A DNA stretch of 44,562 nucleotides from an uncultured Pelagibacteraceae bacterium (GCA_902553465.1 CACDKW010000003.1:1-44562); one strand, 5' to 3'; positions 16,108 through 26,383 are shown, counted from the first letter of the stretch. Numbers and translations: made by a program. The notes: generated by a model not told the origin, from the sequence alone.

Positions 16108-17207
16108 AGTTTAAATTTTCTTTTTAAATGTCTTAATTTACCCTCTGTACTATCAAAATCTATGTAGCAACCTTGTAGAAATCTTTTTCCTTCACTTGGA
16201 TCAAACTTAGTTCTTCCATGTAAAACTCTATAATTATCCATCATCATAAGATCTTTTGGAGCTAATTTAAATTCTATTCTATTTTTTTCAGAGTTATATA
16301 AATCAGATAATCTTTTTCTAGCTTTATAATATAAATCTAATTTATTTTTTTCTAGCACCGGAACATAATCTAATCTTGGACTAAATCTTACTTGTTTAAA
16401 CTCTTTATTATCATCTAAATGAATTAATTCAGACCAATCTTCCAACAACACGCTTTTATCAGTAAATTTAAATCTAACTTTTACCTCTGAAAGAATTTTA
16501 TAAAATTCAGGATTCTCCTTTTTAAGAATTTCAGTTACTGTATATCCATCTACTAGTGTTGAAAAACCTCCTTTAACTTCATTTTCAATACAATGTAATA
16601 ATTGAATGCAAGGTACTGGATTTCTGTACGGATTATCAGTATGCGGACTTAAAGGTAAAGTTGTATAAGCTAAGTCATTTGGATTTGATTTAGATTTGAC
16701 ATTGAAATGTTCTCCAAAGTTAGTCCTTCTTACACTGCCAATTAAATTTGCAAATTTAACGATATAATTATTTTCTGTTGGAACATTTTTTATAACAACA
16801 AATCCGAACTCATAAAATGAAACTAATAAATCATACATTTCTTTCGATTCAAAAAAACCTTCTTTGTATTCAAAATTTTTTATATTTTTTAAAGCAGAAT
16901 CCCACTTTTTTTTTGGAATAGATTTTATTACTGTATCTTTATTTGAAAATTCAGTTTCGAGTTTACTTATATCAAGTTTAGAATTTACACCGTCATTAAA
17001 ATCAACTTCAAGAAAACCATTTTTTATTTGAACTTTTTTGATAATTATTTCCCCATTCATTGTTGAAGGATCAAATAATCTTTGTTGTGTACCTTTATCT
17101 AAGAATTCATCTCCATCAACTCTTTCTCTTAGCCAAAAAGGGTGAATCTCTTGAACTGATTCGCCATTATTAAAGAAAACTTTATTTTCGTTTAGTTCAA
17201 TTTTCAT
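16104..17207 (-). CDS. Gamma-butyrobetaine hydroxylase/TauD-like 2-oxoglutarate dioxygenase
   Basis: N-terminal HPFWLRERVDGDEFLDKGTQQRLFDP domain; LSPHTDNPYRNPVPCIQLLHC iron-binding HxD; MMMDNYRVLHGRTKFDPSEGKRFLQGCYID. Confidence 0.82.
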   Translation of the reverse strand: MKIELNENKVFFNNGESVQEIHPFWLRERVDGDEFLDKGTQQRLFDPSTMNGEIIIKKVQIKNGFLEVDFNDGVNSKLDISKLETEFSNKDTVIKSIPKKKWDSALKNIKNFEYKEGFFESKEMYDLLVSFYEFGFVVIKNVPTENNYIVKFANLIGSVRRTNFGEHFNVKSKSNPNDLAYTTLPLSPHTDNPYRNPVPCIQLLHCIENEVKGGFSTLVDGYTVTEILKKENPEFYKILSEVKVRFKFTDKSVLLEDWSELIHLDDNKEFKQVRFSPRLDYVPVLEKNKLDLYYKARKRLSDLYNSEKNRIEFKLAPKDLMMMDNYRVLHGRTKFDPSEGKRFLQGCYIDFDSTEGKLRHLKRKFKL

Positions 17208-17264
17208 AAGATTTTTTGAGGATTATTTAAAATTTAGCTTTAATCAAGATAAATAAGATAGTAT

Positions 17265-18095
17265 GTGATTGTTGCCATGGATCAATTTGGGAAAAAAGAA
17301 TTCAGATATTATGCTAATTTTTTAAGTAGTTTGGCAAAGGATATGACTAGGTTTTATTACTTAAAACTAAACAAGCCGTTTAAAGTAATAAATAAAAGCA
17401 AAGGTAAGGGGTATGATCCCGTCACAAAAGCGGATAGAGCTTTTGAAAAATTTATAAGATCTAAAATAAAAAAGAGATTTCCAACTCATGAAATTATTGG
17501 TGAAGAATTTGGTCGTAAAAAAACCAAGAGTGATTTTACTTGGGTAATTGATCCAATAGATGGAACTAGATCTTTTGTAATTGGCAACCCTACTTGGAGT
17601 AATTTAATAGCTCTAAACTACAAAGGAAATCCAATTGTTGGTTTAGCAAATTTTCCTAAACTAAGTAAATATTATTTAAACTATTCAAATAAAACTGCTT
17701 ATGTTGTTAACATTGCTTGCGTCGGAAAAGATAAGAAAAAAAAATTATTAGTAAATAAAAAAGCTACTTTTAAAAATGTTAAAGTTGCAGGGGCATTCCA
17801 TGGCTGGCTTTCGTTAAAAAAACAAAGCAAGATTCCTAAAGTTTTAAAACTTATGCAGTTTCCTTGTTTTGATGCATTAAGTTATGCTCATTTTTGTGAA
17901 GGTAAAATTGACATAGTTTTACAATGTCAAAATAAAATATGGGATGTACATGCATTAATTCCTATAATTTCTGCAGCAGGAGGTATAGCATCTAATTGGA
18001 AAAATGGTGATGCTAAACATGGAGGTAGTATTTTAGTTTCAGCAAATAAAACTATACACAAAAAAATGCTAAAACTTTTAAAACCTGCACTTTAA
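17265..18095 (+). CDS. Inositol monophosphatase family (histidinol-phosphatase-like); start may be GTG 17265 or ATG 17277
   Basis: HEIIGEEFG, WVIDPIDGTRSFVIGNPTWSNLIAL, IWDVHALIPIISAAGG. Confidence 0.87.
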   Translation: MIVAMDQFGKKEFRYYANFLSSLAKDMTRFYYLKLNKPFKVINKSKGKGYDPVTKADRAFEKFIRSKIKKRFPTHEIIGEEFGRKKTKSDFTWVIDPIDGTRSFVIGNPTWSNLIALNYKGNPIVGLANFPKLSKYYLNYSNKTAYVVNIACVGKDKKKKLLVNKKATFKNVKVAGAFHGWLSLKKQSKIPKVLKLMQFPCFDALSYAHFCEGKIDIVLQCQNKIWDVHALIPIISAAGGIASNWKNGDAKHGGSILVSANKTIHKKMLKLLKPAL

Positions 18096-18098
18096 AAA

Positions 18099-18821
18099 AT
18101 GAAAGTAATAGTTTTACAACACATTAGTATAGAAGATCCTGGATACATTAAAGATTTAATGATCAAAGATGGTGTTGAGTTAACTACAATCGAATTAGAT
18201 GAAGGCCAAAAAATTCCTACTGACCTATCAAAGTTCGATGCAATGTTTTGTATGGGTGGTCCAATGGATACTTGGATGGAAAAAGATTATCCTTGGCTTA
18301 TTCAAGAAAAAAAAGCGATTAAAGAATTTGTTATTTCATTAAAAAAACCTTATCTAGGTTTTTGTTTAGGATGTCAGTTACTAGGAGAAGTTACAGGTGG
18401 AAAGGTAGTCAAATCTAAAAATCCTGAAATTGGAATGTTAGATATTGATTTTTCAGAAAATAAAAAAAATGATTTATTATTTTCTAAATTTCCAGAAAAA
18501 ATCAAATCTCTTCAATGGCATTCATATGAGGTTCAAGAATTAGAAAAAAATAATGACATAATTTTAATAGCCTCATCGCCAGAAACTAAATATCAAATTT
18601 TTAAGTATAAAAATCACGCTTATGGAATTCAATTTCATATAGAAATTAAAAAAAGTACCGTAAGCGAGTGGGGTTGCGTACCTGAATACAAATCTGCTTT
18701 AGAAAAGCAACTTGGTGAAGGAGCATTAGATAAATTTGATAAAGACTCTCAAGTTCATATGTCTAGTATGAACGATTATTCTAAAATATTGTACGAAAAT
18801 TTCAAAAAATTGGTGCAATAA
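18099..18821 (+). CDS. Type 1 glutamine amidotransferase
   Basis: FCMGGPMDTW, PYLGFCLGCQLLGEVTGG, YGIQFHIEI. Confidence 0.85.
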   Translation: MKVIVLQHISIEDPGYIKDLMIKDGVELTTIELDEGQKIPTDLSKFDAMFCMGGPMDTWMEKDYPWLIQEKKAIKEFVISLKKPYLGFCLGCQLLGEVTGGKVVKSKNPEIGMLDIDFSENKKNDLLFSKFPEKIKSLQWHSYEVQELEKNNDIILIASSPETKYQIFKYKNHAYGIQFHIEIKKSTVSEWGCVPEYKSALEKQLGEGALDKFDKDSQVHMSSMNDYSKILYENFKKLVQ

Positions 18822-18882
18822 TTCTTCTTTAGTTTCTCCTATTATTAAGCTAGATTTTTAGATTAAATAATTAGGAGGGGAA

Positions 18883-20442
18883 ATGAAATCTAGAAATTTG
18901 GTCAAAATTTTGATTACAATTTTATTTGTTTTTTCAACTACACAATCTTTTGCAAAAACAATTAAATGGTCAATGCAAGGTGATAGTTTAACACTTGATC
19001 CACATGCTCAAAATGAAGGACCTACAACAATGGTATCAAGACAGATTTATGAGGCTTTAGTTACTAGAGGCCTAGATATGTCTATTGGACCACAATTAGC
19101 TGAAAGTTGGGAAACTACAACACCTAAGACTTGGAAATTTAATCTTAGAAAAGATGTAAAGTTTAGCGATGGAACACCTATGACATCTGAAGATGTTGTA
19201 TTTAGTATTTTAAGAGCTCAACAACGTACATCAGACTTTAAAGAATATATCAGCACTATTACATCAGTGAAGGCTACTGATGCTTATACAGTTGAAATTC
19301 AAACAAGAGAACCAAACCCAATTCTTTTGAACCAATTGTCAAATATATTCGTAATGTCTAAAAAGTGGTGCGAAGAAAATTTCGCATTGGCTCCACAAAA
19401 TTGGGATGCAGGACAAGAAACATTTTCAGCAACCAATTCAATGGGAACAGGACCATTTAAAATTACTTTAAGAGAACCTAATACAAAAACTGTTTTCAAA
19501 AAGAATACTAAATGGTGGGGTGATGTTGAACATAACATAACTGAGATACACTTGCTTCCAATTAAAAATGCTGCAACTAGAGTTGCCGCATTATTATCTG
19601 GAGAGTTAGATGTTGTAACAGATGCTCCAGTTCAAGACTTAGATCGTATTAGAGCTTCAGGTGCACATAAAGTTCAAAGTACACCGCAGATGCGTACAAT
19701 CTTTTTAGGAATGGACCAAGCAGCTGATAAACTTAGAACTGGTAATACTGGTGATAACCCATTTAAGAAAAAAGAGGTTAGACAAGCACTTTATCAAGCA
19801 ATTGACATAGAGGCTATTAAGAAAAAAGTTATGAGAGGTTTAAGTGAACCTGCAGGAATAATTACTTTCCCAGGAGTTACTGGATACACTAAAGAACTTG
19901 ATGCAAGATTACCTTATGATGTTGATGCTGCAAAACAGTTATTAGCAGACGCAGGTTACCCTGATGGTTTTGAAGTAGAACTTAGATGTCCTAATGACAG
20001 ATATGTAAACGACGAAGCAATTTGCACAGCTGTTGTTGGAATGTTAGGAAAAATTGGTGTTAAAGTAAATTTATTTGCTCAAACTAAAAGTAAACACTTT
20101 AAGGAACTTAAAGACAACCAAGGAGATTTTTATATGCTAGGTTGGGGTGTTCCTACTTTAGATAGTCACTATGTATTTCATTATTTGTACGAAACTGGCG
20201 CAAGCTGGAACAAAGTTAACTTCAGCAACGCAGAAGTTGATGCTGCAATAAGAGTAATGGAAGGTGAAGTTAATCTAGATAAAAGAAATGCTGCAATAGC
20301 AAATGCTTGGAAAATTGTAAAAGATAACATTGCTTATCTACCTTTACACCACCAAGTAATTTCTTGGGCATCAAAAAGAAGTGTTGATGTTCCTATAAGA
20401 CCGAATAATGAACCGTTATTCCGTTTTTCTAACGTAAGATAA
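18883..20442 (+). CDS. ABC transporter substrate-binding protein, peptide/nickel family 5
   Basis: Signal peptide; LTLDPHAQNEGPTTMVSRQIYEALVTRG, WKFNLRKDVKFSDGTPMTSEDVVFS. Confidence 0.9.
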   Translation: MKSRNLVKILITILFVFSTTQSFAKTIKWSMQGDSLTLDPHAQNEGPTTMVSRQIYEALVTRGLDMSIGPQLAESWETTTPKTWKFNLRKDVKFSDGTPMTSEDVVFSILRAQQRTSDFKEYISTITSVKATDAYTVEIQTREPNPILLNQLSNIFVMSKKWCEENFALAPQNWDAGQETFSATNSMGTGPFKITLREPNTKTVFKKNTKWWGDVEHNITEIHLLPIKNAATRVAALLSGELDVVTDAPVQDLDRIRASGAHKVQSTPQMRTIFLGMDQAADKLRTGNTGDNPFKKKEVRQALYQAIDIEAIKKKVMRGLSEPAGIITFPGVTGYTKELDARLPYDVDAAKQLLADAGYPDGFEVELRCPNDRYVNDEAICTAVVGMLGKIGVKVNLFAQTKSKHFKELKDNQGDFYMLGWGVPTLDSHYVFHYLYETGASWNKVNFSNAEVDAAIRVMEGEVNLDKRNAAIANAWKIVKDNIAYLPLHHQVISWASKRSVDVPIRPNNEPLFRFSNVR

Positions 20443-20451
20443 ATTAATCTT

Positions 20452-20485
20452 TTACAAGCCCTTTTTTTTATAAAAGGGCTTGTAA
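20452..20485 (+). other. Intra-operonic stem-loop between substrate-binding protein and permease genes
   Basis: Perfect 14-bp stem TTACAAGCCCTTTT / AAAAGGGCTTGTAA with 6-nt loop, not followed by a clear U-tract. Confidence 0.75.
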
Positions 20486-20501
20486 GTAGAATTTTCATAA
20501 G

Positions 20502-21485
20502 TTGATTAAATATTTTTTTAAGCGTCTGATACAATCTGCAATGGTGATGCTTGTCGTCGCCTTTGTTTCTTTTTCATTATTTAATTTTGTAGGTGATCCC
20601 ATCAATAATATGGTCGGAGAAGAAACATCAGATGAAGAAAGAGCAGAGCTTAGAGAAACTTTGGGATTAACTGATCCTATATATATTCAATTTTCTAGAT
20701 TTGTAGTTAACGCTTCCAAAGGTAATTTTGGAATATCTTATCAATTAAAAAGACCTGTTTCAGAGTTAATTTCTGAAAGACTACCTGCAACAATTGAACT
20801 TGTTTTGGTTTCAGCTTTAATTGCACTGGTTTCAGGGACTTTATTAGGTGTTTATACAGGTATAAATCGAAAAGGTTTTTTTAGTGATATTATATTAGCC
20901 ATTTCATTACTGGGAGTATCTCTTCCCACATTTGTAATAGGTATATTATTTATCTATTTATTTGCAGTAATTTTAGGAATATTGCCTTCATTTGGGAGAG
21001 GAGAAGTTGTTAGTCTTGGTTATTGGACTACAGGTTTTTTAACCTTAACCGGATTAAAAGCTATAATTCTTCCTTCAGTAACTCTTAGCCTTTTTCAAAT
21101 GACTTATATCATAAGACTTGTTCGAGCAGAAATGATGGAAATATTACAAACCGACTATATCAAATTTGCAAGAGCAAGAGGAATAAGTGAAAAAAGCATT
21201 CATTATAAGCATGCATTAAAAAATGGATTAATACCTGTAATTACAATTGCAGGAATAAACATTGGTACTTTAATTGCATTTTCAATAATTACAGAAACTG
21301 TTTTTCAATGGCCAGGTATGGGGTTTTTATTTATTCAAGCCGTTCAATTCGTAGACATACCAATTATGTCTGCTTACTTAGTTTTTATAGCATTTGTTTT
21401 TGTAATGATAAATTTCATTGTAGATATTTTATATTACTTTATTGACCCAAGAATTAGAGTTAAAGCGGAGGCAGTAAGTGGATAA
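20502..21485 (+). CDS. ABC transporter permease (DppB/OppB-like; TTG start)
   Basis: FVGDPINNMVGEETSDEERAELRETLGLTDPIYIQF, IIRLVRAEMMEILQTDYIKFARARGISE. Confidence 0.9.
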   Translation: MIKYFFKRLIQSAMVMLVVAFVSFSLFNFVGDPINNMVGEETSDEERAELRETLGLTDPIYIQFSRFVVNASKGNFGISYQLKRPVSELISERLPATIELVLVSALIALVSGTLLGVYTGINRKGFFSDIILAISLLGVSLPTFVIGILFIYLFAVILGILPSFGRGEVVSLGYWTTGFLTLTGLKAIILPSVTLSLFQMTYIIRLVRAEMMEILQTDYIKFARARGISEKSIHYKHALKNGLIPVITIAGINIGTLIAFSIITETVFQWPGMGFLFIQAVQFVDIPIMSAYLVFIAFVFVMINFIVDILYYFIDPRIRVKAEAVSG

Positions 21486-22404
21486 TAAAAATTTAACATT
21501 ATTAAATAGAATAAAAGATAGCGATATCTACTTTAGCTTTATAAAATCACCTACTGCTATACTTTCTACTTTAATATTAATTATAATTTTCTTTTGCTCT
21601 TTTTTTGTTGAACTAGTAACACCATATAATCCATTTGACCCTTCATCATTGTCTTTAATGGATGCATTTACCCCGCCTTCATGGACTGAGGAAGGTCTTG
21701 CTAAATTTGTTTTAGGAACTGATGGCCAAGGTAGAGACATGTTAGCGACAATTCTTTATGGATCGAGAATTTCTCTAATTGTAGGTTTTTCTGCAGTTAT
21801 ATTTGCTTTAATTTTAGGAGTGGGATTAGGATTAAGTGCAGGATATTTTGGTGGAAAGTACGAAATGATTGTTATGAGATTAACAGATGTGCAATTAACG
21901 GTACCAAGTATTTTAATGGCTCTTTTGGTTGATGGAATTGCTCGTGGAATTATTTCAAGAGAATTACATGATGAAATGGCAATTTATGTTTTAATTTTTG
22001 CAATCGGAATTTCCGAGTGGCCTCAGTTTGCAAGAGTTTCAAGAGCCGCGACTTTGGTTGAAAAAAATAAAGATTATGTTTCCGCTTCAACAATTATTGG
22101 CGTTTCAAATATAATTATTATGTTTAAACATATTTTACCAAATATAATGAGACCAGTTTTGGTAATTGGAACAATAGGGCTTGCACTTGCAATAATAGCT
22201 GAAGCAACTTTAAGTTTTTTAGGAGTTGGCGTTCCTCCTACAACACCTTCATTAGGTACACTAATTAGATTAGGTAATGATTTTTTATTTTCTGGCGAAT
22301 GGTGGATTACATTTTTTCCAGCAATATTTTTAGTAATATTAGCATTTTCAATTAACCTTTTAGGAGATTGGATGAGAGATACTCTTAATCCAAAACTTAA
22401 CTAA
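21478..22404 (+). CDS. ABC transporter permease (DppC/OppC-like; GTG start)
   Basis: VLGTDGQGRDMLATILYGSRISL, SRAATLVEKNKDYVSASTIIGVSN, TLSFLGVGVPPTTPSLG. Confidence 0.9.
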   Translation: MDNKNLTLLNRIKDSDIYFSFIKSPTAILSTLILIIIFFCSFFVELVTPYNPFDPSSLSLMDAFTPPSWTEEGLAKFVLGTDGQGRDMLATILYGSRISLIVGFSAVIFALILGVGLGLSAGYFGGKYEMIVMRLTDVQLTVPSILMALLVDGIARGIISRELHDEMAIYVLIFAIGISEWPQFARVSRAATLVEKNKDYVSASTIIGVSNIIIMFKHILPNIMRPVLVIGTIGLALAIIAEATLSFLGVGVPPTTPSLGTLIRLGNDFLFSGEWWITFFPAIFLVILAFSINLLGDWMRDTLNPKLN

Positions 22405-24086
22405 TGACATTTTTAAAAATAAATAATTTAAGTGTTAATTATGAAATGCGAAGAGAAACAGTTTATGCAGCAAAAAAAGTAAATATAAATGTTGAAAAAG
22501 GTGAAATACTTGGTTTGGTGGGAGAATCTGGATCAGGAAAAAGCACAGTTGGCAATGCAATAATTAATCTTATAGATGAGCCCGGTAAAGTATCTGGTGG
22601 ATCAATAATTTTAGATGGAACTAATATTTATGAAAATCCAGAGAATATTCTTAAATTAAGAGGAAAAAAAATAGGTCTTATTTTTCAAGATCCTCAAACG
22701 TCTTTAAATCCTATACTTACAATAGGTGAACAACTAATCGAAACAATTCAAACTCATTTAAAATTAAATACTGAAGAAGCAAAAAATAAAGCTATTAATT
22801 TATTAAAAGAAGTAGGAATAAAAGATGCTGAAACAAGATTTAATAACTATCCTCATCAATTTTCAGGAGGAATGAGGCAAAGAGTGGTTATTTCATTAGC
22901 TCTTTGTTGTGAACCTGAGCTACTTATAGCTGATGAACCTACAACAGCACTAGATGTTTCAATACAATCTCAAATTTTAGATTTAATTAAAAGATTAACC
23001 AAAGAAAGAAATTTAGCAGTTATACTAATTACTCATGACATGGGTGTTATCTCTGAAACAACAAGTAGAGTAGCAGTAATGAAAAATGGAGATCTTGTAG
23101 AAATAGGACCTACGAAAGAAATATTAACAAAACCTAAAGAAATTTATACAAAAGCACTTGTAAGTTCTGTCCCTCCTACAAATAAAAAAATAAACAGATT
23201 TAAAATTATTGAAAAGGAAAACAAAACCCAAGGTGAAACTAATATTAAAATTTTGAACAGATGGACAAAAAAAGAAATTATTGATCAGGATTTAGTTAAG
23301 GTTAAAAATTTAAGCAAAACATTTGATGATAATTTTTTTACAGAAAGTACAAAAAATTCTGTAATGGCTGTCGACGATGTATCATTTAATATAAAAGAAG
23401 GTGAGTCATTTGGATTAGTTGGTGAAAGTGGAAGTGGTAAATCAACAATTGCAAAAATGATTGTTAATTTATACAGCCCAAGTGCTGGAGATATTGATTT
23501 TGATAATGTTTGCATAACAAAAATTAAAAGTAATAAAGAAATGATGAAATTTAGAAAACAAATTCAAATGATATTTCAAGACCCTTATTCGTCTTTAAAT
23601 GGAAGATTGAAAGTTAAAGATATAATTTCTGAGCCTATTAAACTTCACAATCCTTCAATAAGCTCTAAAGATATAGATAGTTATATTTATGATTTGTTAG
23701 AGTCTGTTGAACTAACCCAACAATCAGCGGAACGTTATCCACATGAATTTTCTGGAGGGCAAAGACAAAGAATTTCAATTGCAAGAGCCCTTGCAACTCA
23801 ACCGAGACTTCTTGTATGTGATGAACCAACTTCAGCTCTAGATGTAAGTATTCAAGCACAAATATTAAATTTATTGAAAGATTTACAAGAGCAATTAAAT
23901 TTGACAATATTATTTATTAGTCACGATTTGCCTGTTGTAAGACAAATGTGTGATCGAATAGCTGTTTTAAAAAATGGAAAACTTTGTGAGATATCAAAAA
24001 CTGAAGAGTTATTTAAAAATCCATCACATAATTACACAAAAGAATTACTAACATTAATGCCAAAAATTGAATCAATTTATAACTAA
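22404..24086 (+). CDS. Fused two-domain ABC ATPase (DppD-DppF-like)
   Basis: Two Walker A motifs (GESGSGKSTVGNA, GESGSGKSTIAKM) and two signature motifs (FSGGMRQRV, FSGGQRQRI). Confidence 0.93.
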   Translation: MTFLKINNLSVNYEMRRETVYAAKKVNINVEKGEILGLVGESGSGKSTVGNAIINLIDEPGKVSGGSIILDGTNIYENPENILKLRGKKIGLIFQDPQTSLNPILTIGEQLIETIQTHLKLNTEEAKNKAINLLKEVGIKDAETRFNNYPHQFSGGMRQRVVISLALCCEPELLIADEPTTALDVSIQSQILDLIKRLTKERNLAVILITHDMGVISETTSRVAVMKNGDLVEIGPTKEILTKPKEIYTKALVSSVPPTNKKINRFKIIEKENKTQGETNIKILNRWTKKEIIDQDLVKVKNLSKTFDDNFFTESTKNSVMAVDDVSFNIKEGESFGLVGESGSGKSTIAKMIVNLYSPSAGDIDFDNVCITKIKSNKEMMKFRKQIQMIFQDPYSSLNGRLKVKDIISEPIKLHNPSISSKDIDSYIYDLLESVELTQQSAERYPHEFSGGQRQRISIARALATQPRLLVCDEPTSALDVSIQAQILNLLKDLQEQLNLTILFISHDLPVVRQMCDRIAVLKNGKLCEISKTEELFKNPSHNYTKELLTLMPKIESIYN

Positions 24087-25390
24087 TGAAAAAAATATTA
24101 ATAATTTTAACTTTAAGTTTATTAGCTTCAAGCAATCTATTTGCTGAGAATTTAAATTGGTTTTTTAATAAGTGGCTTTCTGAAAACGGACATCATCAAT
24201 ATTTAAATGAGCAAGGATCTCACAATCTAAATATCAAAATAAAAAATAAAGCATTATCAGCTACTAATATTGCCTATCATTCAAACCCAAACAGAGATAC
24301 GCTGATTTATTATTTATGGAAATATTCATATAGAGATAGAAGTCAACATTTAAAAGAGTTTAAACCGACAAATAGTTCCTACGATTTTAAATTCAACTTA
24401 ATTGAGGATGAATTTATAAAAAAGCAAACGAAAACTGTAAAAAAGCAAATGAAAACCAAAGGTATCCTTAGTTATTTATATTATCAAGATGGTGAAGTAT
24501 TAATTGACGAACTTTCTCCTAAAGAAAGACTGGGAGAGTTTTTGAATAATGAAACAAAATTTTATTCAATGTCAATGAGTAAGTCAGTAACTTCTTATTT
24601 AGTAGGTCACGCAATATGTGAGGGTTATATTGATGGAGTTGATGCTAGAGTAAATGACTGGCCTATAATAAAAGATTCTCTTTATCATGATCAAAAATTA
24701 ATTAATTTTTTAAATATGAATACTGGTGATCAAAAATATATCGACGAGTTTAAGGATGGTACCAGTAAATTAGGCCCATATGAAGATAGGGATATTGCAA
24801 CAACCATGCGCTTTCACTTTAACAACCAAAATACAAAAAAATCTAAGGAAAGATACAATTACAATGGATTTGTCACTCAGTTAATTTTAAACTATATGAA
24901 ATTTAAAATCGGTGAAGATTATGACAAATTTTATAGCAGAGTTTTCAACGATAAAATAAAGATCAAAAATAGCATTCGTTATGGCTATACTAGTCTTAAA
25001 GAACATTTTGGAAATGGACATCCTAACATAATGGCAACGAGATTTGACTATCTTAGAATAGCAAAAGCTATAATGGATGATTATCAGAATGATACTTGTG
25101 TTGGAAAATATTTAAAAGAAATTTATGAAAGAAGAATACCAAAAGGAAGCAAAGAAAAAGAAGAGCCCTTATTTAATCGTACAAAATCATACGGGGGTCA
25201 ATTTCATATGGATTTTCCAGGATTAAAAGACAAAATTATATTTGGTATGGGCGGCTATGGTGGGAATATGATTTTAATTGATGTAGAAAATTCAAGAATA
25301 CTGGTTGTTAATTCACTCCATTATAATAATAAACAATATAAATATAATCACAAAAAACTACTACTAGATCCATTTAAAAAAGGAAAATAG
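24086..25390 (+). CDS. Secreted serine hydrolase, class C beta-lactamase/penicillin-binding fold
   Basis: Signal peptide; SMSKSVTSYLVGHAICEGYIDGVDARV (SxxK motif); YNYNGF; GMGGYGGNMILID. Confidence 0.8.
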   Translation: MKKILIILTLSLLASSNLFAENLNWFFNKWLSENGHHQYLNEQGSHNLNIKIKNKALSATNIAYHSNPNRDTLIYYLWKYSYRDRSQHLKEFKPTNSSYDFKFNLIEDEFIKKQTKTVKKQMKTKGILSYLYYQDGEVLIDELSPKERLGEFLNNETKFYSMSMSKSVTSYLVGHAICEGYIDGVDARVNDWPIIKDSLYHDQKLINFLNMNTGDQKYIDEFKDGTSKLGPYEDRDIATTMRFHFNNQNTKKSKERYNYNGFVTQLILNYMKFKIGEDYDKFYSRVFNDKIKIKNSIRYGYTSLKEHFGNGHPNIMATRFDYLRIAKAIMDDYQNDTCVGKYLKEIYERRIPKGSKEKEEPLFNRTKSYGGQFHMDFPGLKDKIIFGMGGYGGNMILIDVENSRILVVNSLHYNNKQYKYNHKKLLLDPFKKGK

Positions 25391-25419
25391 ATTTTTAGTA
25401 AAAAAAATAAGGAGGAAAA

Positions 25420-25812
25420 ATGCCAATGTTTAAACCAATCTCAGAAAATGAAGCCACAGGAAAAGTTAAAGAAGTTTTTGATGAGATAAAAAGTACAAGA
25501 AAAATTACTGAAGTTCCAAATTTTTGGAAATATATTGCAAATAGCCCAGAAACTTTAGAAAGAACTTGGAAATCAACTTCACAAGTTATGAAACCAGGTG
25601 CATTAGATGGTGTAACAAAAGAATTAATTTATGTTGCAGTTTCAATGACAAATAGTTGTGAGTATTGTACTAAATCTCATACAGCTGCTGCAAAGAAAAA
25701 AGGTGCAACAGATGAGATGATCAAAGAAATGATTGATGTTATGGGTGTAGCTAATCAGAATAATAAATTAGTTGAAGCTTATGGTGTTGAAGTTGATGAA
25801 GTTTATAAGTGA
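25420..25812 (+). CDS. Carboxymuconolactone decarboxylase/AhpD-like protein
   Basis: SMTNSCEYCTKSHTAAAKKKGAT (CxxC with following H). Confidence 0.85.
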   Translation: MPMFKPISENEATGKVKEVFDEIKSTRKITEVPNFWKYIANSPETLERTWKSTSQVMKPGALDGVTKELIYVAVSMTNSCEYCTKSHTAAAKKKGATDEMIKEMIDVMGVANQNNKLVEAYGVEVDEVYK

Positions 25813-25822
25813 TTTAATAAAC

Positions 25823-26383
25823 TTATTTCATGATTTTGTATTCAAAGTTTTGAGTACTTTCGTTTACTTGTACTTCTATCGCCCCATTTCTTAAATGAAA
25901 TTTTCTAGCCATATCTGTTAGAGGAGACAAAGTAACCAATCTATTTAAGTGGTTAGATTTTTTAATAATTTTAAAAACTTCCTTAACTATCAGTTTCCCA
26001 CCGCCTTTTTTTGTTGACCAAACAGTATATGCAATTGCTATTTTACCTACTTTTTGATCTCTATGAGCACTTTGTAAAAATGCATCTTGGCTCAAAAGAT
26101 CTAATTCTTTAACCGTTTTTGGTATCTTATTAGTAAAAGCAAAACACATAACAGCGTGTATTTCGTCTTTATATTTAACTCCATATATTTTTCTTCCATA
26201 GCTAGTTCTAAAATCATTATCCAATTCTGGTCTTACTGGATCTTTAGAAGTATCACACTCTTTCAACTCAATTAACTCTGCACCTTTTATCCAATCAAAG
26301 AAATTTTTGACATTTTTTTTTATATCAATTTTTCCTTTTCTTAGACGAGCTTTAATTCTGTATTTATTTATTCGTGTAATCAT
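25823..26383 (-). CDS. Conserved-looking hypothetical protein (possibly acyltransferase-like)
   Basis: Intact ORF of 186 aa; AIAYTVWSTKKGGGKLIVKEVFKIIKKSNHLNRLVTLSPLTDMARKFHLRNGA is weakly reminiscent of GNAT. Confidence 0.5.
   Translation of the reverse strand: MITRINKYRIKARLRKGKIDIKKNVKNFFDWIKGAELIELKECDTSKDPVRPELDNDFRTSYGRKIYGVKYKDEIHAVMCFAFTNKIPKTVKELDLLSQDAFLQSAHRDQKVGKIAIAYTVWSTKKGGGKLIVKEVFKIIKKSNHLNRLVTLSPLTDMARKFHLRNGAIEVQVNESTQNFEYKIMK

Noticed and set aside
15521-16114. Plus-strand ORFs over the EamA gene
   Set aside because: Opposite strand of a clear multi-TM transporter; no start context or family match.
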